This document shows, piece by piece, positions 6,446 through 15,295 of a DNA stretch of 25,256 nucleotides. A program made the translations under genes and the position numbers. Origin of the DNA: CAZJPD01 sp964547795. GTDB taxonomy: Bacteria > Pseudomonadota > Alphaproteobacteria > Rickettsiales > Midichloriaceae. The stretch is taken from NCBI GenBank assembly GCA_964547795.1, contig CAZJPD010000013.1, forward strand, positions 1 to 25,256, in the 5' to 3' direction. Within the stretch, counting starts at the first letter, position 1, and each line of letters starts with the position of its first letter. A model generated the notes under the pieces. It was not told where the DNA came from. It was given only the letters and a program-made list of their open reading frames with translations, and made no database searches.

Positions 6446-9086
6446 ATGCCAGATACTAAAAATCAGGAAGCCATACAGAGGAATGGTGTCGTTAATCAGT
6501 GTGATATTTCTGTTGAAGGCTCTTGTCCTGCCAATAGTCAACACCACCAGAAAAATCTCAAAATTGTTTTAGGTCCTGATAATTTTAGAAAAATTGTAAC
6601 TGAATCCGATGTGCTTGTAGATAAAAGTCTTTTCATTAAAGAAGTAATAGACAGTGGTGAAGAGGCAATACTAATCACACATCCGAGAAGATGGGGGAAG
6701 ACTTTAAATCTTGATATGCTTAAGACTTTTTTTGAGCCTGAAAGTAAGGAGTGTCAGGAAAGGAAAGAAGTTGAAGATAAAGTTGTGCAAACAACTAAAT
6801 TAAGGGAGGATTGTAGGCTTTACCATAATTCCGACAAGCATCCCTGGGCTGCTTATCGTGAGTGCTATGCACTACAAGATATGTGTGATTGGTATTCTCA
6901 ATCTGTAAAATCCTAGAATATTTTGTATAATACTTGGTACAAATTTTTATATGCTTCATCAAATCCATGTAAGGATATAGATAAACAGCATCAATGTTAT
7001 AAGCATCAAGAAACAGACAATTACTGGGGAGAACAGTGCCATAATCTTGATAATCTTCCTACACCTCCTAACGCCAAAAACTAAAAGCAAGTTGCAACAG
7101 AGAGATATTTGCAGGTGGGGAGTATACGATAAAGAAAGGTGATAAAGATGTTGTAAAAAAACTACCACCATTAAAAATTGCTGAGGCAAGAGATGCAGAA
7201 GGAGATAGCTATATTGAAAACTATCAAGGGAAATATCCAGTTGTCTTTATTACCTTGAAGGATGTTGTCGGGGATTCAGTGGAGGATGTAGAAATAGGAT
7301 TGAGAAGCATAATAAGAGATACATACAAAAAGTACGAGTATTTATACCAATACCCAGAAGAAAAAAGTAAGGTCAGTTCTTCGTATTTAAGCGATTTTGA
7401 ACGTTTTAAAAATTTTAAAGAAAATAAATATAACGTTAATCCAAAAGAAGCAAAAAAAGAACTAAAAGACAGTATACACTTTTTAAGCGAGTTACTCCAC
7501 AAGTATCATGGACAAAGGGTCTATGTATTAGTAGATGAATACGATAAGCCAGTGAATTATCTTTTGGAAGATTATTTAGGACAGGAAAAGACACCAGAAA
7601 AGGATAAGTTGATAAAAGATATAGCTAGACTCATTTCTGCAACTATATGTGTAAGTAAAGACAACCCATATTTACAAAAACTTATTTTTACAGGAATATT
7701 TGATACTGCATATANNNNNNNNNNTATAAAGAATTTGGCTCTGGTTGTAATAATATAAAAGTCTATGGAATAAGCAGTGCAAAATTCAGTAAGAGCTTTG
7801 GATTTTCTGAGGGAGAAGTTAAACAGCTCGTAACACATCTTCAATTTTAAAATCAGGATATTGTGATAGATAGTATCAAAGATTGGTATAACGGATATTC
7901 TGTTCCAATAAGTGTTACTCAAAATGTACGAATGTATACTCCATGGGCTGTAATGAATTATTTAAATGAAGCATATGCATATGAAAATTTTGAAGCAGAA
8001 AATTATTGGACAAAAAGTGGTGCTAGCACAATCTTACAAAGGCTTTTTACCAGAGAAAAGTGTTTAAATAGCACAATAAGTAGTAAGTTTTTAGAGATAG
8101 CTATCAGCAAAACTTACGAATTAAAAACCGATCATAAAATATCACTGTTCAAATATGACTGGTTTTTAGATACTGATAATGAAGTGTTTTTCTCATATCT
8201 TTTGTTAAATGCAGGTTATCTAACAGCACAGAAGGTAAGTGAAGGTCATATATTCAGCATTCCTAATGCAGAATTGCTAAGTGAGTTTGTAGATGTTATC
8301 CCAGAAGATGGAGAGCAATGCAAAGCCATATTATATAACCTTCAGAAGAAAAGTCAGTTGAAAATAATAGAGATGATAAAACAAAAAGATGCGGAAGGAA
8401 TCAAAGAAGAATTATCAAAAAGTCATATAAAGTGTGAAGATTATAGTATGAATTTTAACTTTTTTCACTTAGCTGTTATTTTGGGGAATAAAGAAGTATT
8501 TGAAACGTTGTGGGGTTCTGATTGTAAGGCAGGGTTAGATTTTATAAATGATAAAGTTGGTGGTTTAAAGGCTATAGACTATGCATTTTTACTAAAAGAT
8601 AATGAGATTATGAAAGTAATAGGTGATTATTATGAAGGCAAAGCTGATGTATTAGTACAAACACCTGGATGGTTATCAACAATCTTTTGTGGGGCACACC
8701 ACAATACAGCATCTTCAGGAGTGGTGTCTGGTTCTCTTGATTTTATGAAGGATGCAGTACTTGACGCATTCTGTGTGAAGTGTATTGCAAAATGGAGTGC
8801 TAATGTAATAGCTTCTGTAGCGAGTTCATTTGGAGTAAGTACAATTGAGGAACAATGCAGTGAATATGATGAATATAATAAAATTGATATATCAAATCCT
8901 CAGCAATTTGATTCTTTAAAGCAATTTGAAAAATATCTTTTACAACATGAAGAGGCTCACGTAGTAGTTAATAGTAATTGTGTAGAGCAACAAACAGAAT
9001 TATCAAAGTTAAGTTACAATATATTTGAGAATTCTTTTTACAGTGATGAAGAGGTATTTTTTACCTTGTGTGATGTGCCTGCATAG
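6446..9086 (+). pseudogene. AAA-ATPase-like protein with ankyrin-like C-terminal region, broken by two stops, a frameshift and a gap
   Basis: A strong GAGGAGG site precedes ATG 6446. The N-terminal AAA-ATPase_like (PF09820) domain shows DNFRKIVTESDVLVDKS and the family P-loop PRRWGKT (6683-6703). The frame hits TAG at 6914, stays open to 7084, and is restored by one A in the A5 tract at 7076-7080. It continues with YQGKYPVVFITLKDV, then the Walker-B-like VLVDEYDKP (near 7531). A 10-N gap (7715-7724) and TAA 7848 follow, then DWYNGYSVP and YTPWAVMNYL. The usual PD-(D/E)XK (DUF1703) tail is replaced. After LLLNAGYLTAQ come two ankyrin-like units (FFHLAVILGNKEVFETLW; LKAIDYAFLLKDNEIMKVI), a small-residue stretch, and an unrecognised acidic end. 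The 407-residue segment from TTG 7863 could still be translated alone. Function is unknown. Confidence 0.75.
7715..7724. other. Assembly gap (10 N)
   Basis: Ten N bases lie within the AAA-ATPase-like gene, between TGIFDTAY and YKEFGSGCNN. Gap length is unknown, so the frame across it cannot be tested. Family alignment suggests only a short stretch is missing here. Confidence 0.95.
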
Positions 9087-9160
9087 ACAATAGGACTAAT
9101 ACTAAAAGAAGTGAGAAAATTGAGTAAGATGCCTATGGGAACAAGGGTTAATTAGAGGAT

Positions 9161-10002
9161 ATGCAAATACCAGATGAAATTAGAAAGAGTGTAGTATTTT
9201 TAGGCTATTCAGAAAAAGTGAAGGGGGATGACTCAATAGGCAAACCAATATTGAAAGGTACGGGTTTTTTTGTAGGTGTGGAGAATGATGATAATGGCAA
9301 ACTGCTATATTTAGTGACTGCACATCATATTATTGCAAAAATTAAAGAACAAGAACTTAGTGATCGTATTGTGATTCGTATAAATAAGAAAGAAGGCGGA
9401 TTTGACCATGTCCCCGTTCCTATAGGTGACTTCATACCCCATCCTAGTTACAAAGATATTGCGGTGTTGCTGCTTACACCAAAATTATTACCTAAACACG
9501 ATTCGTACGACTTTCATTTCATTCCAGATACAATGTTGGTTACAAAGGAGATGATGCAAAAATATAATATCAGCTTGGGGGATGAAGTTTTTACGGCTGG
9601 TTTGTTTATTCTTCGTTCAGGAGAAAGAAAAAATATCCCCATTATAAGAGTAGGGAATATTGCAGCAATGCCAGAAGAACCGATAAATGAAACAATGCTT
9701 GGGAAAAATCGATGCTTATTTGGTAGAATTAAGGTCTTTAGGGGGGACTAAGCGGTTCTCCTGTTTTTATTTATCCATCGGGTGTTAGAAGGAATGATAC
9801 AGGTGCTTCATCATTGACATTAGGTGGGAAGCTTACGATTTTCCTTCTTGGTGTTTTGCATGGACATTGGAGTCTTAACAATGCGATTCAAGATGTTGTG
9901 ACAGAAGATTATCCAGATAATGAAAGGGATAAAATAAATACTGGCATTGGCATAGTTATTCCAGCAACGACAATTTTAGAAACTTTATTTCCAAGCACTT
10001 AG
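9161..10002 (+). pseudogene. Trypsin-like serine protease, frameshifted before the catalytic Ser
   Basis: The first 196 residues look like a trypsin-fold peptidase of the cytoplasmic stress type. LKGTGFFVGVEN is followed by the catalytic His in LVTAHHII and the catalytic Asp in HPSYKDIAVLLL. The frame then ends at TAA 9749-9751. Adding one G to the G6 tract at 9741-9746 joins it to the other half, which begins GGLSGSPVFIYPSG with the catalytic Ser and continues LGVLHGHWSL to INTGIGIVIPATTILETLF. All three catalytic residues are therefore encoded, but in two frames. The C-terminus stops at 10000-10002, exactly where a truncated resolvase begins, so the last residues may be replaced. ATG 9161 has a weak AGAGGAT just upstream. 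Substrate unknown. Confidence 0.8.
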
Positions 10003-10424
10003 CTGCTGTCCGATTAGAGTACGCACGAGAAGGTGATACAGTTATTGTACACAGTATGGATCGTTTTGCACGGAACTTGGATGATTTACGTAAATTGGTA
10101 ATGTTACTAACAGAACAGTATATTAATGTTGAATTTATAAAAGAAGGTCTTACGTTCAATGGGGAAGATTCAGCGATGTCAAAGTTGCTTCTATCCGTTA
10201 TGGGTGCATTTGCTGAATTTGAATGCTCTTTAATCAAGGAACGTCAAATGGAAGGAATTGCTCTTGCTAAAAAACGTGGTGTTTACAAGGGAAGGAAAGC
10301 TGTCTTGTCTCAAGCACAGGTTGAGAATATAAAAGCACGTATTGCTCAAGGGGATAAGAAAAGCGATATTGCTAGAGATTTTGGCATTAGTCGTGAGACT
10401 TTGTACCAGTATTTGAGGAAGTAA
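10002..10424 (+). pseudogene. Serine recombinase (resolvase/invertase), missing its N-terminus
   Basis: The frame is open from about 10002 and reads AAVRLEYAREGDTVIVHSMDRFARNLDDL, then EFIKEGLTF, MGAFAEFECSLIKERQMEGI and ALAKKRGVYKGRK. It ends with an HTH_7 domain (KSDIARDFGISRETLYQYL). This is a resolvase/invertase of the Tn3/Hin type. The first ~55 residues, including the nucleophilic Ser, are absent, so it cannot recombine DNA. The first in-frame ATG (10056) lies inside the catalytic domain. The breakpoint coincides with the end of the protease fragment, pointing to a deletion or recombination joint at about 10000. The C-terminal DNA-binding half is intact and could persist as a binding-only peptide; that is speculation. 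Confidence 0.88.
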
Positions 10425-10497
10425 AGGCATTGTTTTATAAAAACATTGTAGTTAGGATGCCAATGACAAACTTGACAGTAAGTAAGTCATTAAGGAT

Positions 10498-10553
10498 GCA
10501 ACAAAATATGCGAATAGGCTACCAAAAGCCAGTTTGAGCATATTTTGCGGTGC
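10498..10553. repeat. Long imperfect stem-loop
   Basis: CAAAATATGC (10502-10511) pairs with GCATATTTTG (10538-10547), giving a perfect 10-bp stem. It extends outward by GCA/TGC past a small internal loop, and an inner GGCT/AGCC stem forms the tip. It lies in the 260-base gene-free stretch between the headless resolvase and the second Rpn gene. It may be a terminator, a recombinase site or the end of a lost element; there is no clear T run. Confidence 0.5.
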
Positions 10554-10617
10554 TAAGGTTTTAAAAGATCAGAAATAGCAATTGTATCAAAATACATCAT
10601 AGATAATCATATACACA

Positions 10618-10646
10618 CCCTATCAATCAATACTTGATTAATAGGG
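10618..10646. repeat. Hairpin upstream of the second Rpn gene
   Basis: CCCTATCAATCAA (10618-10630) and TTGATTAATAGGG (10634-10646) pair over 12 of 13 positions with a TAC loop. It ends 39 bases before the inferred GTG start of the Rpn gene. It is symmetrical enough to be an operator, a terminator of upstream transcription, or an element end. The rest of 10425-10617 shows only a short AATGAC/GTCATT pairing (10462-10491). Confidence 0.5.
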
Positions 10647-10685
10647 AAATAAATTATAGAATATGAGGGTATAAACAGGAGAACA

Positions 10686-11530
10686 GTGATAACACAAAGA
10701 TTTCTTGATCCAACAATGATGTAGCCTTTAAAAGGGTATTTGTAGATAAGCAAGAAAGGTTAATAAGCTTTCTGAATAGCCTACTAAAAGAACGTATGGG
10801 AGGTAAGATAATAAGTATTGCATTCTTACCTACAGAAGAAATACCAAATTTAGGACAAGGAAAAAGAAACATGTTTGATTTAAAGGTAAAGGACGAACAT
10901 GGAAGAATATATGTAGTAGAGATGCAAAGAAAACCAGATAAGTATTTTGTGCCAAGAGTGCAACTCTATACCTCGCATGCATTAGTATCAAATGTAACAA
11001 AAGGAAGTACAGGAAGAGATATAATACCAGTAATAGTAATATCTATATGTGATCATAAGATATTTGGTGATGAAGTACCATGCGTAAGTTTCCATAGAAC
11101 AACAGAAGAAGAAACAAATGAGTGTCATTTGTTTCTATTAAAGTACTTGTTTATAGAGCTACCAAAGTTTATAAAAACAGAAGAGGAATTAAAGACAATA
11201 GAAGACGATTGGATATATTTTTTCAAGCATTCATCGGAGTTAAAAGAAGTACCAAAAAATATAAGAGATGAGAATGTGATAGAGGCATATAAAGAGATAG
11301 AGCAATTCAACTGGAGTACAGAAGAGTACGATGCTTATGTAAGGGCAAGTATGACACTAGATTCAGAACTGACAAAGATAGAGACTGCTTTTGAGGAGGG
11401 TAAGGCTGAGGGTAGAGAGGAAGAAAAGATTCAAATAATAAAAAACCTACTATCATCTGGGTTAGACATCAAAACAATATCAGAATCAACAGGGCTCAGT
11501 GAATCTGAGGTGGAAAAATTGAAAAAATGA
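10686..11530 (+). pseudogene. Rpn / PD-(D/E)XK nuclease family transposase (PF12784-type) with early one-base deletion
   Basis: The product has the full family layout. RFLDPT and NDVAFKRVFVDKQERLISFLNSLL are at the start, then LPTEEIPNLGQGKRNMFDLKV. The nuclease core FDLKVKDEHGRIYVVEMQRK carries the D...E-x-Q residues, followed by RVQLYTSHAL. The C-terminal tail is EGKAEGREEEKIQIIKNLL plus SESTGLSESEVEKLKK. The best start is GTG 10686, with AGGAGA at 10677-10682. In that frame a TAG is met at once; one extra A at 10715-10716 restores RFLDPTNDVAFKRV. Downstream of that point the frame is open for 270 residues, so an internal ATG (10796) would give a product lacking the first ~35 residues but keeping the active site. 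It may be only recently damaged. Confidence 0.85.
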
Positions 11531-11605
11531 TGAAAATTTAATTTGTTTAGGAGGTTAAAATGTAATACTCTTATAATAGAGCTTTAATAAATTTAAGGAG
11601 TTTTT

Positions 11606-13273
11606 ATGAATAATCCAATTAAGAAGCTAGATACGTCGCAAGATACAGTAAGGGTAATGAATCTTTATGGTAGCTATGAAGAAATGGGAGGTCAATATGG
11701 GAGCATTCTACAGGAAGAACTTAAGGGGGCATTACTGGTTTTAAAAAATCCTTTGACGATATAAAAATATTAAACGGGATGGAGACTTTGTATTTCTTGA
11801 CATCCTATAATAAGGGAGAAGGTGAGCTAGCTGTTGCTTGTACTTTTGTGTTTATCCCGCCTGAAAAAACATATTCTGGATATTCTTTGATCGGTAGAAA
11901 TTATGATTTCCCCTCTCCATATGGAGAAATAGCCAAAAATTTAACAATTACTATATTACATCATTTTGATAATGTCTCTGTTGCAATAGTTGGATTGCCA
12001 GGACAAAATATATTGCCCTAGTTGTGTTAATTCTTTAGGATACTTCATGGAGTTAAATAATGGGGGCCCATCTGGGGGGCACATTGTTGATCTAAATAGG
12101 GAGTCTTTGCTGATTAACATGTTACATATTAGTCAAAATAGTTATGATTTTTCAAAGGTTGGAAAGTATTTATTGGCTATGAACTCAGACTACTCTTTAA
12201 TAATTAATACAGCTGATAATAAAACTACCAGATCATATGAATTTTCTTCTAAATTTAACATGAAACCATATTTTCCAAAAGAACGAGAGGGCTTTGTTTC
12301 AACTAATTTTTTTTTAAATAAAACGTGGGAGGAAACATGGGATATGTGGAATAGAACATTCCCAATTATAGATGATGAAACTACATGGAGGGGGGGTAAC
12401 AAGAAGGGAAAACATGTTAAAGTTAATAGAATCAGATGATAATATCAATATTAATGATTTTAAGGGAATGATGAACAAGCCTTTAGAAAAAGGGGGGCTT
12501 TATGGGATTTAACTATTTATCAAATGATTTTTGATTCAGCTGATAAAACCCTCTATCTTAAAAGGTCATTATTTGATAATGAAACATGGGGTGAAGTCAA
12601 TTTAACAGAACGTTTCTCTTCTATGCCACATAGCAGTGGATCTTCCCCATTTCCATATGGTTGGGTAATAGGGGGGACGATAGGGGGTGCATTAGTGCTG
12701 ATGGGGGTAGCATTTGTTGGTTATAAAGTTGGATTAAGGAATAGTCATACCCCGTATAGGGAAATGACTCCAATAGGTATATCTTTAGAGGAAGGAAAAG
12801 AAATAGAACTAATCCCTCTTAAAGGTTCATCTACATATTTTGCATATGACGATAATAGTAATATTTGTAAAACTTCATGGGTGGACTCGAGTGATGCCAT
12901 TCTCTTTTATGATTACAACGAAAGTAAAAGAGCAAGTCATTTTAGTAAGATAGTATTAACATCTTGGAGTAATGATGCTTTAACAGATTTTGAGGCATTG
13001 CTTGAGGTATTTGATACTACCAAAGATGAAATATTTAACAAAAAAGATAACGAATTTAATAACTTTTATCTATGGCAAGATAAAAACAGTAATGGTATTG
13101 CAGAGGATGGGGAATTATTGTCTCTTGAAGAATTAGTAGAAAAAATAGATTTTACCGATATCAAAGCAATAAATGATAATGAACAAGGGATACTAAATAC
13201 AGCTACTGTTCATTGGAATGATGGAAAAGTAACAAATGCTTATGATTTAGTTTTTAGTTATGAGTGTATTTAG
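11606..13273 (+). pseudogene. C45-type acyltransferase/hydrolase fused to a transmembrane and Ca-binding-like region; four frameshifts
   Basis: ATG 11606 has AAGGAG at 11595-11600. The N-terminus, YGSYEEMGGQYG, is typical of C45 (penicillin acyltransferase-like, Ntn-type) hydrolases. AVACTFVFIP then gives the probable nucleophile Cys (codon 11839-11841), followed by LIGRNYDFPSP, ELNNGGPSGGH, WDLTIYQMIFDSADKTLYLK and a variable loop. Frame changes occur at G5 11725-11729, A4 12005-12008, G7 12390-12396 and G6 12492-12497; one base at each restores a continuous protein of ~555 residues. After the hydrolase comes a serine/glycine linker and a hydrophobic segment (WVIGGTIGGALVLMGVAFVG, near 12660-12725). 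The tail has ILFYDYNES, FDTTKDEIFN and YLWQDKNSNGIAEDGELLSL, like the Ca-binding repeats of RTX-type proteins. The hydrolase call is by remembered motifs; the substrate is unknown. Confidence 0.6.
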
Positions 13274-13561
13274 TTCATACCAGAACATTGAGTGCTATTG
13301 TGTACAAGCTATTTGAGCTCAGCCATTATCGTGGCAAATTGGCAGTGCTAAGCTGCTTAGGAAGTTTTAATACTGTCAGTACTTAATGATAAGTTCCTAA
13401 GTATTTTAGCGGTACAAAAAAAGTAATATTCCTGTACTACTGAAAAATCTTTATATGCCAGTACAATTAACAAAAACATTTGATTAGTTTGTACTATAGT
13501 CAAATTGGGATAAAAAAGTTACAGTAAAAAAAGAAAAATATAAAATTAGAAGTCCCAATAT
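13274..13561. other. Intergenic region with hairpin and GTAC cluster
   Basis: No gene is visible in these 288 bases. CTTAGGAA (13356-13363) pairs with TTCCTAAG (13394-13401), and the loop holds the palindrome TACTG-T-CAGTA (13371-13381). The tetramer GTAC occurs six times (13302, 13379, 13412, 13434, 13461, 13491). The region separates decayed accessory genes from intact core genes and should contain the tag promoter, but no convincing -35/-10 pair was found. Confidence 0.5.
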
Positions 13562-14152
13562 ATGGATAGCCAGATAAGATGCAACTGGGCAACTAAGGAT
13601 GGATTATATATTAATTATCACGATAAGGAATGGGGTATCCCCACATACGATGATGATAAGCTCTTTGAATATCTTATTTTAGAGGGGATGCAAGCAGGAT
13701 TAAGTTGGCTGACAATACTTAAGAAAAGAGAAAATTACAGACTAGCATATGATGGGTTTAATCCATTAAAAGTTGCTAATTATAATGAAGCTAAAAAACT
13801 AGAGCTGTTAAATAACACAGGTCTCATAAGAAATAAGCTAAAAATAGAGGCATCCATTGCTAATGCTCAAGCCTTTCTCAATATACAAAAGGAGTTTTGC
13901 TCTTTTAAGAGGTATATTTGGCAATTTGTAAATAATAAACCTATTCAAAATGCCTTTAGGTCAATTAAAGAGATACCAGCTAAGACTAAATTGTCATACA
14001 AAATCAGCAAAGATTTAAAAAAAAGAGGGTTTAAATTTATAGGTTCGACAATAATTTATGCACATATACAAGCAACAGGGATGGTTAACGACCATGTAGT
14101 AGATTGCTTTAGATATAAAGAAGTTGCCAATTTAGCAACGATAAGAGAATGA
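13562..14152 (+). CDS. tag: DNA-3-methyladenine glycosylase I
   Basis: The 196-residue protein has the usual length for Tag, which excises 3-methyladenine from alkylated DNA to start base-excision repair. It follows the family closely: IRCNWATKDGLYINYHDKEWGIP, then LEGMQAGLSWLTILKKRENYR, LIRNKLKIEASIANAQAFL, and LKKRGFKFIGSTIIYAHIQATGMVNDHVVDC. The zinc-binding set is visible as C7, H20 and the H-x3-C of NDHVVDC. ATG 13562 gives the correct N-terminus; no strong Shine-Dalgarno precedes it. It begins a run of three intact plus-strand genes and is the first healthy gene after the decayed region. Confidence 0.95.
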   Translation: MDSQIRCNWATKDGLYINYHDKEWGIPTYDDDKLFEYLILEGMQAGLSWLTILKKRENYRLAYDGFNPLKVANYNEAKKLELLNNTGLIRNKLKIEASIANAQAFLNIQKEFCSFKRYIWQFVNNKPIQNAFRSIKEIPAKTKLSYKISKDLKKRGFKFIGSTIIYAHIQATGMVNDHVVDCFRYKEVANLATIRE

Positions 14153-14202
14153 GAATAATAGTAATATACAATAACTAAACAAATATTTAAAGGAGTACAA
14201 AA

Positions 14203-15210
14203 ATGATGTTTCTTAGTGAATATGGAATGTTTTTACTTAAATCTATCACTGTAGTAATAAGTATTGCTATAGTTACTTTACTATTCTTTGCTATACGAGC
14301 TAGAGCAAAAAAATCAAAAGCAGAGGGGGTATTAGTGATTAAAGACTTATCACAACATTTTCAGAATATAAAACTACAAATGACAAAAGCTGTAGCTTCC
14401 AAAACTGAAGCAAAAAGTTTACTCAAGGAAACAAAAAAGCTTATTAAAAATAAGAAAAAACAAAAGGATAAAGCTAGAAGCAAAATATTTATAGTAAAGT
14501 TCAAAGGAGATATAAAAGCAACTGCTGTAGAGTCATTAAAGGAAGAAATTACAGCAATACTGTCCATTGCCAGTATAAATGATGAGGTAGCATTAATCCT
14601 CGAGTCACCAGGTGGTACAGTTAGTGGCTATGGTCTTGCAGCTTCTGAGTTAGATAGGGTTAGCCAAAAAGGTCTTAAGCTGACAGTATTAGTTGATCAA
14701 GTTGCAGCAAGTGGTGGTTACATGATGGCATGTATTGCAAATAAGATTATAGCAGCACCATTTTCTATAATTGGCTCTATAGGTGTTATTACTCAAATGC
14801 CTAATTTTAATCGATTATTAGAAGATAAGGGGGTAAAATTTGAACAAATAAAATCAGGCAAGTACAAAAGAACTGTAACAATGTTTGGTAAAAACACAGA
14901 TGAAGATCGTCAAAAATTACGAGCAGAACTTGAGGAAATGCACTATTTATTTAAGTCCCTAATTAAAACAAAGAGACCAGAGATAGATATAGATAAAGTA
15001 GCAACTGGAGAATATTGGTTAGGAACTAAAGCTAAACAACTAGGTCTTGTAGATGAATTAATGACAAGTGATGATTATTTAATGAGTTTATATGAAAAAG
15101 AAATGAATATGTATATGGTAGAATATAAGAGAGAAGTAACTTTGATGAGTAGAATGCTGGGAGCTTATGGCAAGATAAAGGAAGCTTTAATGCAAGGTTA
15201 TATTACGTAA
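14203..15210 (+). CDS. sohB: S49-family inner-membrane peptidase, SohB-like
   Basis: The 335-aa product has an N-terminal membrane anchor (~10-31), a charged, probably coiled-coil stretch (~60-92), and one S49 (ClpP-fold) domain. IFIVKFKGDIKA starts the core, LILESPGGTVSGYG forms the oxyanion region, and VAASGGYMMA carries the nucleophile S170. SIIGSIGV follows, and the general base Lys is K222 in SGKYKRTVT. The single-domain architecture and length match SohB, not double-domain SppA. It would cleave signal peptides or membrane fragments on the periplasmic side. AGGAG at 14191-14195 supports ATG 14203. The last ~30 residues after MSLYEKEM are a less typical extension. It lies between tag and rarA, probably co-oriented by chance. 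Confidence 0.92.
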   Translation: MMFLSEYGMFLLKSITVVISIAIVTLLFFAIRARAKKSKAEGVLVIKDLSQHFQNIKLQMTKAVASKTEAKSLLKETKKLIKNKKKQKDKARSKIFIVKFKGDIKATAVESLKEEITAILSIASINDEVALILESPGGTVSGYGLAASELDRVSQKGLKLTVLVDQVAASGGYMMACIANKIIAAPFSIIGSIGVITQMPNFNRLLEDKGVKFEQIKSGKYKRTVTMFGKNTDEDRQKLRAELEEMHYLFKSLIKTKRPEIDIDKVATGEYWLGTKAKQLGLVDELMTSDDYLMSLYEKEMNMYMVEYKREVTLMSRMLGAYGKIKEALMQGYIT

Positions 15211-15223
15211 TCCTCACTACCCT

Positions 15224-15295
15224 ATGAAAGAAAAAATAAAAGTTATGAAAAAAGAAAATTGTTTTGGTGGTATGGGGATAAGAAAAGCTTTGTGA
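15224..15295 (+). CDS. Possible leader peptide overlapping the rarA start
   Basis: A 23-codon frame begins at ATG 15224 (MKEKIKVMKKENCFGGMGIR...) and ends at TGA 15293-15295. The TGA overlaps the proposed rarA GTG (15292-15294) as GTGA, the layout used for translational coupling. There is no strong ribosome-binding site and no homology, so it may be chance. Confidence 0.25.
   Translation: MKEKIKVMKKENCFGGMGIRKAL

Noticed and set aside
7863..9086. Independent intact gene of 407 codons
   Set aside because: It starts at TTG inside the AAA-ATPase_like domain and is in frame with the upstream part past TAA 7848, so it is better read as the 3' part of one broken gene.
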